A stretch of 64,000 nt of DNA from Ctenosaura bakeri (lineage: Eukaryota; Chordata; Lepidosauria; Squamata; Iguanidae): NCBI GenBank assembly GCA_948474755.1, contig CAOLHI010001029.1, positions 310,001 through 374,000 on the forward strand, written 5' to 3'. The notes under the pieces are model-generated. The model had not been told where the DNA came from. It saw nothing but the letters and a program-made list of their open reading frames with translations, and ran no database searches. Every line of letters begins with the position of its first letter. Position 1 is the first letter of the stretch. Shown here one piece after another: positions 1 to 11,700 of this stretch. Position numbers and translations under genes: made by a program.

Positions 1-905
1 CACGTTTGTCTAGGGAGATACAGTCTTTCAGTAGTCCGGACCTAAGCTGTATAGGGCTTTATAGGTCATAACCAGCACTTTGAATTGTGCCTGGAAACAA
101 ACAGGCAGTCAGTGGAGCTGTTTTAACAAGAGAGTTATGTACTTCTTGAAACTTGCCTTGGTGAGCATTCTGACTGCCATGTTTTGAACCCACTCAAGTT
201 TCCAAACAGTTTCCAAAGGCAGCCCCATGTAGAGTTCATTACAGTAGTCCAACCAAGATGTAAACAAGATGTGTGTCACTGAAGCCAGACCTGATGTATC
301 AAGGAATGGGCACAGCTGGCATACAAGTTTTAACTGTTCAAATGCACTCCTGGCATCCAGGCTTATAGCTGAATCCAGGAGAACACCAAGAATGCGAGCC
401 CAAGATTTTGGGGGAGTGTAACTCCATCCAGCACAGGCAAGGTCCCTATTCCCTGACCTGCCTTTTGACTGACCAGGAGCACCTCTGTTTTATCTGGATT
501 AAGCTTCAATTTGTTTGCCCTCATCCAGTACAATACTGACAACAGACATTGGTTCAGCACCAAGACAGCTTCCTTGTAATCAGATGGAAGGAGAGACAGA
601 GTTGAGTGTCATTAGCGTATTAATGATACTGAACCCCCAAACTCTGGATGACCTCTTCCAGAGGTTTCAGACAGCATGGAGGATAAACAGTACTCTGAGG
701 AACCCCAGAGGTCAATGGCCAGGGAGTTGAACAGGAGTCACCAGCACCACTTTCTGAGTTCATCTCTCTAGGAATGACCAGAATCACTGCATGACAGTGC
801 CCCCAAGTGCCATCCCAGATAGTTGGCCCAGAAGGATACCTTGGTCAATGATATTAAAGCCTCTGAGAGTTTCAGCAGAACAAACAGGGACACTCTCCCC
901 TTGTC
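1..905 (-). mobile_element. L2-clade LINE fragment (RT C-terminal half)
   Basis: Read on the minus strand, the part near 363-563 encodes a reverse-transcriptase tail with the motif NKLKLNPDKTEVLL followed by an LPVLDGVTLP block, which is typical of vertebrate L2-clade LINEs. The stretch at 600-900 matches the region around the YADD box but is broken by stops. The left part, 1-240, is the translated 3' end of the ORF. The copy is cut by the window start and stops near 905, where a different LINE begins. It is decayed and not expected to be active. It may belong to the same original insertion as 3481-5060, split by the element between them. Confidence 0.75.
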
Positions 906-907
906 TA

Positions 908-3180
908 GTTAATAATAATGTTTATTTATAATGCCCTTTACACCAAAGGGTGGAACATGAAAGCATACTATCAGGGACAAAGACAATAAAACAGAACATC
1001 ACAACAATACATGGAATGAAATCCCCAGCACCCCATCAGTTGCTACCAATCTCAGCACCTTAAACATGATTCAGTGACTTGAGATGGTGTGTCAAAGAGG
1101 AAGGTCTTCAACTGTTTATGAAAACAGGTGAGATCCTCCTCCAGCTGGAGGTCCAAAGGAAGGCCATTCCACAAATGCAGAGCCAGATCTTGAAAGGCTC
1201 GCAGACTTAACAGCTGTTTGCATTGGTGGAGCAGACAATAATCCTTTGCCTCTAGATCTCAAATTCCTGGACAGAATGTACCACACAAGCTGAGCTGCAA
1301 GGTACTGAGGGAGGTTAGAACACAAAGCTTTAAATACCAGGACCAAAAGTCTGAAACAGGCCCTGGCCTGAACTGGTAGCCAGTGAAGGGATCTATGGGG
1401 AGAAGAAACAGGTGAATATTTTGGCAGATTTAAAACAACCCAGACAGCATTTTTCTGAATTAGAATCAGAAGAAGAAAGGAGCAGGAAGGCAAACCTGCC
1501 AGTAAACTGTTACAGTAATCCAGGTGTGAGATAACCAACACTTGGGCAAGCAGATGGGCAGTCTCTACACTCAGGAACCTCCAGATCCTGCAGATGTTCA
1601 AAAGATGGAAGTTACATGCCTTTGCTGTAGCCTTGATAAAGGAATGTAGAGATAGATGATCATTCAGCAGGACTCCAAGATTCCTGGCAAGTGAGGTGGG
1701 AGCCACTGTGCAACTCTGTAAATCCAGTGGGGGACATGAGAGAGGGACTGCTGAGTGATCAGGCGGAAACATCAAGATCTCCATTTTATCTATGTTCAGC
1801 TTAAGACGATGAGCAGTCATCCAGGAAGAAACACATAACAGTCCATCACTGACTTCCACACAGTGTCATCAATTGATTTGAAACTCTGAAAAATCTGAAT
1901 GTCATCTGCATAAATGTGATACTGAAAACCTGATTCAGAAATGAGAAATCCAAGAGGGAGTGTATATAATGAAAAAAGAAGAGGACTCAAGACTGATTCT
2001 TGTGGCACCTCTACCATTAAAGGGAAAGCTTTTGACATAAATCCTCAAAATGAAACAGAAAAGGAACAATCACACAAAAAGGATTTAAACCAAGACAGAG
2101 CATTTCTTGTTATTCCTAGTAATGCCAGCCATAATAGTAAGATCTGATGGTTCAAAGTATCAAAGGCTGCAGAAAGATCCAACAAGATCAACACAGAACT
2201 TAATCGCTGCACCTTTACAACTAGAATATTGTTCACTACATGAGTCAAGCATGTTTCAGTGGAATGACCTGTACAAAACCCTGACTGAAATGGGTCAAAA
2301 AATCATGTATAGTCAGTAAGACATCAACTGGGAAAGGGCAACTCTCTCCAAAATTTTTGAAAAAAATGGGAGAAGAGACACAGGGTGATAGTTAATGAAA
2401 AGTGAAGGATCCAGAGAAGGTTTCTTTAACAGAGGACATAAAACAGCATGCTCAAAACAGCCCAAGAAGATACCTCTTAAGACCAAACAGTTCACCAAAT
2501 GGGTTATATAAGGCAGAAGCAGAAGAATTGAGTGAAGGAAGGGATAGGGTCAGTAGGGTAGGAGAAGAAGACGTTACAATCTGCCTTATGACTGCCTCTG
2601 TAACAGGGGAAAAGTGAAACTCTGCTTGGGCTGGTGAAGACATGGCCTGAGCCAAAGGCTGTGATAGATCAACTGATGGCAATGGAGGTGGAGATACATC
2701 CAGCAAAAATGGATCAACAATTGTCACCTTCTGATCAAAGAAAGAGGGCGAGTCACTTGCAGAAAGATCCTGAAATAAGGGACCCTCATCACAAATAGCC
2801 ACTAGACTCAAGGTGGCACATAACTGATGAGGCATATGGGCTTGAGCTTGAATCCTCTCCCACAAGTAAGATTCATCAACATGAGATAATAAGTTGTACA
2901 AGCAGTCCTCAGTCTTGGACGTAATTCACCTGTTGGCCTTTGTCTGCACCGCCTTTCCAGCTGACAAACAATAGTTCGTTCCTTAAGCAGTTCAGCATGC
3001 AGCCAAGGTCTTGGTTGACGTTGGATGACTGGGTGAGTTCTTGATAGTGCCACAACCTCTAGGGCAGTTTTTGATACACTGTTAAATTGGTTGGCCAATA
3101 CATCTGGTTCTAATACATCCTCCGCAAAGCTCTGGTCCACTGGAGTGTTTTCCATCTCTGTCTCATTCTCTGGTACTCTG
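908..3180 (-). mobile_element. Second L2/Jockey-superfamily LINE copy, frameshifted RT
   Basis: Minus-strand frames follow one another in the order expected of a LINE ORF2. A pre-RT linker with a PRPWLHAELL block lies at 2808-3155. RT start NYHPVSLLPF lies at 2313-2498. The first catalytic box LLDLSAAFDTLNH is at 2045-2248, the YADD box ([10 protein letters not shown]) at 1817-2038, and the thumb and C-terminus with HRLKLNIDKMEI and SLHWLPVQAR at 1116-1859. Several frameshifts separate the pieces, so it is a pseudogene. The 3' end near 908-960 has an AATAATAATG-type simple tail. Protein details differ from the L2-like copies on both sides, which suggests a separate family inserted into them. 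Confidence 0.75.
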
Positions 3181-3480
3181 TTGCATCATCCATTCCTCCA
3201 CCTCTCTAAGTTTGAACCTAAAACGTCACTGGGTGACTGACTGAAGGCTTGAAAGAAGGAATCCAGGGATAGCTTAGATAAATCCCACCAGTGCTTCTTT
3301 TGTATGATAGGGGGAGGTGGAGGGGTATCCTAACTTTCTTCTTCGTGGTCTCTGTGAGTCACACAATCGGGTTATGTGTGCCTGTGCAGAATAGCATTTG
3401 GAACCTTCAGCTGCATGTGTGGGAGGGGTTTCCAGAATTTCCAAATTAAAACTTCCAGACGGGAGAAAATTTTTCAAGAA
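3181..3480. other. Unassigned segment, weakly like a DIRS terminal repeat
   Basis: This segment lies between two LINE fragments. Around 3340-3400 the + strand reads GTGGTCTCTGTGAGTCACAC, which resembles the inverted repeat of the DIRS-like element at 31073-31106 (GTGGTCTCTGTGCCTCACAT). No convincing coding content was seen. The similarity is by eye over about 20 bases. Confidence 0.3.
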
Positions 3481-5062
3481 AACGAAGAAGCGTCTCTATG
3501 GATATTGAAGTCCCCACAGATAATATGAATAGTTCCCTGTGTAGATCATCCACCAAGGTAACCAAAACTGTCTCTATTCTATAATCAGGCCTGAAGCCAG
3601 GTTGAAATGGATCTAGATATTCCATTTCATCCAGAAACTTTTGGAGCTGGGAGGCCACCACGTGCTCCAGAACCTTGCCAAAAATAGAATATTAGAGACT
3701 AGCTGATAATTATTCAGGATGGTGGGATCCAGGGAGGCCTTTTTTTAGTAATAGCCTCACCACAGCCTCTTTTAGGCATGCTGGAAACTTTTCTTGCTGC
3801 AGTGAGGCATTCATCACCCCCCTTACCCATTCAACCAGTCCCCCTCTAGTTGCTTTCAGAAGCCAGGAGGGGCAAAGGTCCAGTATACATATGGTGGCTC
3901 TCACCTCTCCGATGATCCTGTCCACATCTTCAGGCTGCACAAATTAAAATGACTCCAATAATGCAGGACAAGCAGGTGCCAAGATTACATCAACTAGACC
4001 TGTCTGAATTACAACATCCAAGTCAGAGTGAATCTGAGGGATTTTGTCTGCAAAGTGTCTTGCAAATTCATCACAGTGAGCTGTAGAGTGGTCTTTATTT
4101 CCTTCTTGTGGGCCAGAATGTAAAAGGTCCCTGAGCACTTGAGACAGCTCTACTGAACAGCACTGTGCAGACACAATGATGGCAAAGAAGTATGATTTCT
4201 TCGCTGCCATGGTTGACACAGCATAGACTTCCCAATCAATTCTAGCCTGTGTTCAGTCAGACTCACTCCAGTTCTTCCGCCAACATTGCTCCATCCCACT
4301 AATTTCCTCACTATCACCTCCCTAGTAAACCAGGGAGCTCACTTGGCTCCACTTTGTGGGATGGGATGTTTAGGAACAATTGTGTCCACTGCCTTGGCTA
4401 TTTCTCTGTTCCAGAGATCAGCTAGGGCTTCGACAGGATCACCTGTCAAGGCAACAGGAAACTCCCCAGGAGCCATCAGGAATCCATCCATAAGTCTCCT
4501 GGAGTGAACCATCTTAACTGGCCCCCCCATCCCTGCAGAAATTCTGAGTCCCAATGAATCTAAACCCCAACAGATAGTGATCAGTCCATGACAATGAAAC
4601 TATAGAAAGTTCATCCACACCTAGATCACTATCATTTGGCTCAGAACAGAAAACCAAGTCCAAAGTGTGTCCTGCAGCAAGGGTGGCACCAATTATTACT
4701 TGGGACAGGCCCATGGTTGTCATGGCAGACATGAAGTTCTGAGCTGCTCCTGACAGAGTTGTCTCTGTGTGGATGTTGAAGCCTCCCAGTACAACAAGAC
4801 ATGAGGACTCCAACGCTACTGCTGAGATCAGCTCAGCCAGCTCAGGAAGGGAGATTGTTGAACAGTGGAGTGGGTGGTACAGAAACAGAATCCCTACTCT
4901 GTCTAGGCTACCCACCCACATTCAAAAACACACACTCAAATCCAGCAGACTGTGGGACAGGGCACCCTGATGAAGGAGACAGAATCCTGAAGACCACTAC
5001 CATTCCACCTCCCTGCTCCCCAGGCCTCACCTGCTGCTGTAAAAACAAATCCACTCTCCTGC
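3481..5062 (-). mobile_element. L2-clade LINE fragment (endonuclease to RT start)
   Basis: On the minus strand, 4514-4921 encodes an apurinic-type endonuclease segment with LVVLGGFNIHTET, a GHTLDLVF block and a WTDHYLL motif (normally SDHHL). 3710-3940 encodes the pre-RT linker (CPSWLLKATRGGLVEW). 3446-3661 encodes the RT start with ASQLQKFLDEMEYLDPFQPG. These are the hallmark blocks of an L2-type ORF2 in the right order. Frameshifts and stops interrupt the frame. The 5' side is cut off by the CR1 element that starts at about 5063. Confidence 0.75.
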
Positions 5063-6860
5063 CATGCAGGAATACACAATCAAAGCACTTCCGACAGATG
5101 GACATCCAGCCTTTGTTCAAAAACTTCCAATGAAGGATACTCCAGCACACTCCAGGGCAGCTTATTCCACTGTTGAAGTGTTCTTACCATCAGGAGGTTC
5201 TTCCTAAAATTTATGTGGAATCTCTTTTCCTGATGTTTGAAGCCATTGGTATGTGTCCTGTTCTCTGGAGCACCAGAAAACAAGCTTGCTCCATTTTCCA
5301 TATGGCATCCCTTTGAATATTTAAACATAGGTATCATGTCACCTCTTAACCTTATCTTCTCCAGGCCAAACAAACACAGTTTCCTAAGCCATTCTTCATA
5401 GGGAATGGTTTCCAGGCCTTCTGACCCCTTTGGTCACTCTTCTCTGGACACATTGCACCTGGTCAATATCCTTCTTGAACTGTGGTGCCCAGAACTCCTG
5501 TTGATGCATTCTTGAATCACATTGGCTTTTTTAGCTGCTGTATCACACTGCTGACTCATGTTCAGCTTGTGGTCTACTAAGAGTCCTAGATCCCTTTCAC
5601 ATGTACTGTGAAGACAGGCGTCATTCATATCTGTACATTTTGTTTTCTTCTGTCCAAGTGTAGTACATTACATTTCTCCCTACTGAAATTCATTTTGTTC
5701 AGTTTGGGCCAGCTCTCTAACCTGTTAAGTTCAGTTTGAATTCTGATTCTGTCCTCTGGGGTATCAGCTACCCCTCCTAGTTTGGTATCATCTGTAAATT
5801 GTTCTCTATTTCTTCATCCAAGTCATTGATAAAGATGTTGAATAGCACAGTGTTCAGAACAGCAGGGACCCTGTGGCACCCCACTAGTCACTTTTCCTCC
5901 CAGATGAAGAGAAGCCATTGGTGTGCACCCTTTGGGTTCAGTCTGTCAACCAATTAGAAATCCACCTAACAATAGCATTGTCTAGCCCACATTTTTCTGG
6001 CTTGTTTGCAAGAATATCATTGGGGACCTTGTCAAAAGCCTTATTGAAATCAAGATATGCATTCTTGCATACAGCATTCCCGCATAGAGCATTCCCTTCA
6101 TCTACCACATTTGTAACCCTATCAACAAACAAGCAAACAAACAAAAAAAGGAGAGAGAGAGAGAAGATTATTCTGGCATGACTTGGTTTTGAAAAACCCA
6201 CGTTGACTTCTAGAGATTGCAGGATTCCTTTCTAAGTGGTTAGAGACTGTCTGTTTAATGTTCTGTTCTAGAATCTTTCTTGGTATTGATTTCAGTCTGC
6301 CTGGATGGTAATTGATTGGGTCCTCTTTTTTCCTTTTTTGAACATGGGGACAAAATTTGTCCTCTTCCAGTTTGCTGGGCCTTCTTCCTTTCTTCAGGAG
6401 TTCTCAAGGATTCTGGCCAGTGGTTCTGAGATTACTTCTGCCAAAAGATGTAATACGATTGGATGTAGTTAATCTGGTCTTGGAAACTCTAGCCAGGTAT
6501 TTCAATACTACCTCTTTACCTATACTTTGATGCATTTCCTCTACTGCATCATCTACTACATTTTTGCAAGTTTGAGCATTGTTTTCTTTTTGGGAGAAGA
6601 CAGAGGCAAAGAAAGTGTTGAGTAGTTCTGCCTTTTATCTATCCCTTGGTAGCATTTTGCTATCATCTTTATTCAGTGGTCCTACCTTTTTTTGCTCTTC
6701 CTTTTGCTACAGGCATAACCAAAAAAGCTCTTTTTATCGTTTTTAACCTCTTTAGCAAGCCTGAGCTCATTCTGTGATTTGTTTTTTCTGACCTTTTCCC
6801 TATACTTATTGTTCTTCCTATACCTGCTGTGAACCCAGAACTGGCAAGATAGAGCATCTA
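5063..6860 (-). mobile_element. CR1 LINE, minus strand, 5'-truncated
   Basis: The C-terminal CR1 signature is encoded at 5080-5373 on the minus strand (LEKIRLRGDMIPMFKYSKGC, then WNKLPWSVLEYPSLEVFEQR). The block ERDLGLLVDHKLNMSQQCD lies at 5434-5628, a RT segment with LDFNKAFDKVPNDIL at 5938-6201, and the N-terminal side of the RT linker (RLAKEVKNDKKSFFGYA) at 6682-6900. Frames are broken. The 3' end around 5063-5100 reads through the usual CR1 sequence encoding a CFDCVF block. It is inserted in, or abuts, the L2 endonuclease fragment on its left. Confidence 0.85.
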
Positions 6861-8299
6861 ATGTCACAATCTCACCGTTCTTAATGTGTCCAGCGTGCAC
6901 TCAGAAACTTGCTATAAATGTCTAGAAGCTCCTGGAACAACACTTCTTTGTCCTAGTTCCTGAATTCCAACATTAGTGACTGTCTGCCTAGTTCAGCACT
7001 CTGGGTTAAAATGTGATCAGTCCTGGTTCTCCTTCTAGGTGAGAAGACCAGAAGTGCACCTCTGTCTTCAGTACTCTGTTCTTTGGCCCTTTCCACACGA
7101 GGCTGGTGAATCAGTTTGTGCCGTTTCTTACCGGATTTTCTAGGCTCAAAACAAGGCGGACTTTCCCTCATTTCCTTCTGCACAGCTACTGCGTATGTTC
7201 CATTCTGATTCAGAGGAGAGTGAGTTCATAAATCCACATTTCCTCCGCCGTGGCCACTCCCGCCACTCCCCTCAGCCCGCCCTGTCGGCTGTGATTGGTC
7301 CTTTTTTTTTTGCATGGTTTAGTACGTCATTGCATACATGTGTGTGTGCGTAAGTCCATACTATCCCCTGGCCCCTCCCATGAGCCCTCCCCTGACCACC
7401 AATTCACATTGGCATGAATGTACATGTCTGCACCACTGTGAAAGTACAAATTGGATCAATCTGGAAAATTGGAAAACCAATTTCTTCCGGTTTTCAAATA
7501 GCACACTTTACCACCACATGGGGGCACATTTAGTTGGAATTACATGTGGAACGAAGGTAAATAAACCCAGCCTAGTCCGCTCCAAGGTGCAGAAGACCTC
7601 CATGGCAAGACACATTGGCCCGCCTTAATAACTGTGTGCAGAAAGGGCATTTGTGACTCTAGTCTTTAAGCCTGTGATCTTCCCTGAACCTTAAAGGTGC
7701 AAGGAGTAATTTCTGTTACTCTGTAGTATTTTAACCATAAGGCTTCTGTTTCTCAGTTGGCTTTGCTAGCTCTGGCAAATTATTTCCCTTTCTAGAGAAG
7801 TGATAGACTTCTTTCATGCTAATTGTAGCCCTTCAGGTTTATTGTAGCCTGCTGAGGAATGAACATGCTTATTTTAAAAAACCAAACAAACCCTAAGAGG
7901 ACAGAGAATTGTTTGAGGAAGTTTTTGAGGAGTCCAGTTCTATTCAGCAATCCTGTCAGCTAAGGAGCTAGAGATCTTCCTTCCCAACCAAGTAAGGATC
8001 ATGATAAGGATGGCATCCATATTTTCACAATTATTCACTTTAGACAAACTTAAAGTTTAGGAAAAGAAGAAGATTGTATAGCACTGTTCATCTGCTTAGA
8101 ATGGCATCCTGTAAAATGGCATGCTTGTTAGCAATGCAATCCAAGTCAATTGTATAGTGCTGCTAGAATTGTGTCATCTAATCTTGAGTGATGTTGTCAC
8201 AGTGCATTGAGTCACAGGTAATTTTGTTAGGATTGTTAACTTTTTCTTTAAATACCAATTCATAAATACAGCTTCTGTCCTATTCTATGTCCTTTCAAC
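6861..8299. other. Intronic sequence, no gene seen
   Basis: 6861-7200 may still belong to a decayed repeat, but I could not place it. 7200-7330 is relatively GC-rich with a T9 run. The rest is ordinary intron without a supported exon. Confidence 0.4.
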
Positions 8300-8440
8300 A
8301 GACACTTAGGACATCTCTTATGTTGAGTCAGACAGACCAATGATCCACAAAGTCTAGCACTGCCTAGCCTACCTGGCATTGGGTTGCAAGGATTCATGCT
8401 GTAGTCTTCACCCAAACTGCTGCATGATATTGTAAATTAA
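8300..8440 (-). mobile_element. Degenerate tRNA-derived SINE
   Basis: The stretch contains the antisense 3' part of a squamate tRNA SINE (GTTGAGTCAGACAGACCAAT, then GGTTGCAAGGATTCATG). It resembles the better copy at 10229-10385 read backwards. It is heavily diverged. Confidence 0.45.
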
Positions 8441-10228
8441 AGAAGGCTAGAATATTATACATGGAAAGCATATGCTTTAAATCTGGGGTAAAGTTCCTGC
8501 CTCGTAACATCTTTTGAGGAATACACTAAAAGCTTTTTAGTTACAGAGCCTGAATATTAAATTGAGTCAGAGTGTTAAGTTATATTTACCATCTGGTGAA
8601 CCATTCAGAAATGATATCGAATGCTGTGAGGTTTCAGGCATGGGCCTTTACCAAAGTTAGCTAAGCAAATCCATTGTTTTAGCCACAGGTGTGTAACAGC
8701 ACACCTAGAATTCTATTGAGCACAGTTGGACATTGTGGCACAGCAGAAGACTATAAATATTTAACAACATAGATTTGGCTTCAGGTGCTGGAAACCAGTG
8801 CTGATATATATAAATAATGAAGACATTGCTAGTAAGAAAGTAAAGCAGAAAACATATCTAGGTATTCTTTTGTACCTGGCTGCATGCTTATACTGGTATG
8901 GATAGTAAAGTGCTGCTGATTGAAAACTTTGGGAATTACATGGAAATATTATTGCTACAACTGGATCAACCCCCTTTTTAAAATAGTAAATGAATGCTTT
9001 ATTCTCTTTTGGATGGGAATTGATGGCAAACATCTTTTTTGTTAATGCAGAAGCTACATGAAAAGTATGGGCTTAGGAAGACCAACATTGTACTCATATT
9101 TTTAGGATCTTGGATATAAATACTTTCAAATACACAGTTATTTTATCTTTTAAATATCAATTGTGTTTTATCAAGGATATTTTTCTAAATTGCAAATTAT
9201 AATAAATAGAATATTACAAATGAGCTGGTTTTAATAATAAGATGCCTGCAGACACAGTATGGGGAAACAGTGGAGAAGAATGGATCTCAGGTAATTAAAT
9301 TAATTTTCTTAATTTGTGTGGTCTAATATTTGTAGAGTGTTATGTTAACATATTCTCAGTGTTGCTATGATAATTTGGTCAGCAGTAGTTGTTTAAAGAG
9401 CTTTGTAAGGAAACCTACTGAAGCTTTGGATTAACATGGTGAAAAGCAAAGCTAGAGTTTAAATATAATTGAAATTTTATTTGGCAGCATACCTATCTTT
9501 TATAATATAGTATCTATAGATATATATTATATATAGAGAATATTAAATATATATATATCTATATATCTATAGGGTCTATAGAATATTAAATATTTCCAGT
9601 GTTTTGATTACTAAATAACAGTAGATTGTTGGCAATTTTTTCTGCCTCCAAGCTCAGTATGTTATATAATTTTAGAAAGTAAATTATCTACTAGTATTTT
9701 ATGCACAAATTGTAAGTGACCATTTTATGGAATAAATGTTAAATTATTTTGTCTGCAACAAAGGCCAAAAACAATTTCAATTTATTTTTCCCTTATACTG
9801 TGTAGTTGCAAAGGAACTTAGCATTTGATTAAAAGTTCTTTATTGCTATATACATGTGGCAGAGGCTTCTGCAATATATTAATTTCTCAAATAAACTAAC
9901 TGCCTGGGTATCATTCAGTTATAAAGAACTTATTGAATACACACAGGTACATAATTTGTAACTTGATTGTTATTTTTATTGTTATTCCAGCATTAAATAA
10001 TTAATGTATTGCAAAAGATATAAAATTCAAGATCCAGACTAGATTATGTCAGTAAACAACAATAATGTATACAAGCAGAACATTAAGCCTGCATGGAGAC
10101 CTTCTGGCCAGCAGTTCTGACTGGAATGTTTATTATGCATCAGCCTGTAACAGAATATCGGACAGATAGCAAAATCAAGGACATTTCTGTACTTGCACTA
10201 GAATTCCAGCACTTGTTACATGAACTAG
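8441..10228. other. AT-rich intron
   Basis: No gene or recognisable element is visible. The main structure is an AT-rich low-complexity tract at about 9490-9595 built of TATATA, ATATCTAT and AATATTAAATA blocks with internal dyad symmetry. Confidence 0.5.
9490..9595. repeat. AT-rich palindromic simple repeat
   Basis: TATATATT, ATATAGAGAATATTAAATAT and TATATCTATATATCTATAG units repeat, and GAATATTAAATAT occurs twice about 50 bp apart. The tract could form cruciform structures or be a microsatellite in decay. Confidence 0.6.
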
Positions 10229-10385
10229 CGGGGAGGCATAGCTCAGTGGTAGTACATATTTTACACGCAGAAGGTCCTACATTCAATCTGTGACTAAGAA
10301 AGAATGCTGCTTGAAACATTAAAGAGTTACTGCCAGTGTCAACAACACTGAACTGGATGGAGCAATGGTCCTACTCAATATAGGG
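10229..10385 (+). mobile_element. tRNA-derived SINE with A and B boxes
   Basis: The sequence opens with a tRNA-like head, including the A-box-like TAGCTCAGTGGTAGTACAT. A degenerate B box follows in GTCCTACATTCAATCTG. The non-tRNA body then ends in AGCAATGGTCCTACTCAATA. This is the common squamate SINE with a GCTCAGTGGTAG head. It is an old copy with many changes. A true tRNA gene is ruled out by the missing acceptor-stem pairing and the long body. Confidence 0.7.
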
Positions 10386-11700
10386 AAATTTCCTGTATTT
10401 CTAATGTGTGTATAGTTTGTTTTAAATCCCTTTTGGTACTGTTGCTGTGTTCAAACCTTTTCTTAGGAAATAGAGGATAGATCTCTCAGGAGGACACTGT
10501 GCTGGGGAAAGCTGAATGGAGAAACAGCATGATCTGTGAATGACCTAAGACTAACTAGATCATGTGGTCACTTAAGCAGAGTGTGTGGTTAAATACCAAT
10601 TTCAGGCTTCCCACAACACATACATCAGTGTTTGTGGTGGTAGGCAGCACAATATTTGAAGGGAGGATATGTCTGTAAATATTCAGAGAATAATACTTTT
10701 CAGGGAGCTGAATCCAATTGATGTTCCAGGATAATTCCATGTATACCCAAGTGTTTGTGGATATGTTTGTTTCAGAATTTCAGAAGTATAAACCAATGCA
10801 AAAAGACTTCCTTGTTTGTGAATTAGGAATAGTAGCACTTTCTCTCTCAATTTACTCCTAAGTATTTGTCTTTCTAGAAGCAATTTTACAGGATGTAACA
10901 TGGGGGATCTGTGAATGAAAAACACACGTAGGCTCCTGAAGCATCAGAGATTCAAATGTTGATTACAAATAGGTGTATGTAGTTCAACTCTTTCTGTCTC
11001 ATTTCTTCCAATTTTAATTACCATCTTGAAGGTGGCATTTAAATATATGAATACCAGCATGATCTTGTGACTGCAAAATTGGATTTCAGGAAATTGTTTA
11101 AATAACAAACATGGGATAGGAGACAGAAGAGACTTAATTCTTCTCTCCTAGTTCCTCATTCTCTGTTTGTGTCAGCCTTTCCCCTATGGCTGCTTTTGTG
11201 TTGAAAACAAAGAAACAGGACAACCTGTTCATAACTTTAGTTTTAAGTAACCTGCCCCTTAGCAAGAAAGGTAGATGCTGTGAAAAGGTATTTTCTGTGA
11301 TAGCATATTATTAACAATTGTCTGTGATGAGCTACAGTTTCTTTCAAATAGTGTTACCAAAAGACATTTCAAGGGTACTGGAACATCTCTCTTTTTATTG
11401 CTATATCAACAACTGATCCCTCACTTTAATTTTTTTTTTTGTAGCAACCCTTATTTGAATGCATGACATTTAGACTGACATTTGAGCTTAACGTAGAGGT
11501 TGTAGCTGTTTATTTTAAAATTGTACCTTTGAAAAGAGACATCCAAAGCCATTTTCTGTGACATTGTGTTCTGTAGAGGTGACTTTGGACTGCCAAAAAG
11601 ACAAATAAATGGGTCCTAGTGCAAAACAAGTCTGAACTCTCTCTAAAGGACAAGATTGTGATGCCCTGTTTTCAGAGCATGGACTCTGACGCACGAGTCA
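10386..11700. other. Intronic sequence, nothing recognised
   Basis: AT-rich sequence without open frames that resemble known proteins. A T10 run lies near 11430. Confidence 0.4.

Noticed and set aside
1116..1859. A 247-residue host gene on minus
   Set aside because: Its motifs are those of a LINE RT C-terminus, and adjoining frames complete the RT.
7055..7110. A further miniature-element end (GGCCCTTTCCACACGAGG)
   Set aside because: A single end-like phrase with no partner end or duplication nearby.
10229..10302. tRNA gene
   Set aside because: A and B boxes are present, but there is no acceptor-stem pairing and a SINE body follows.
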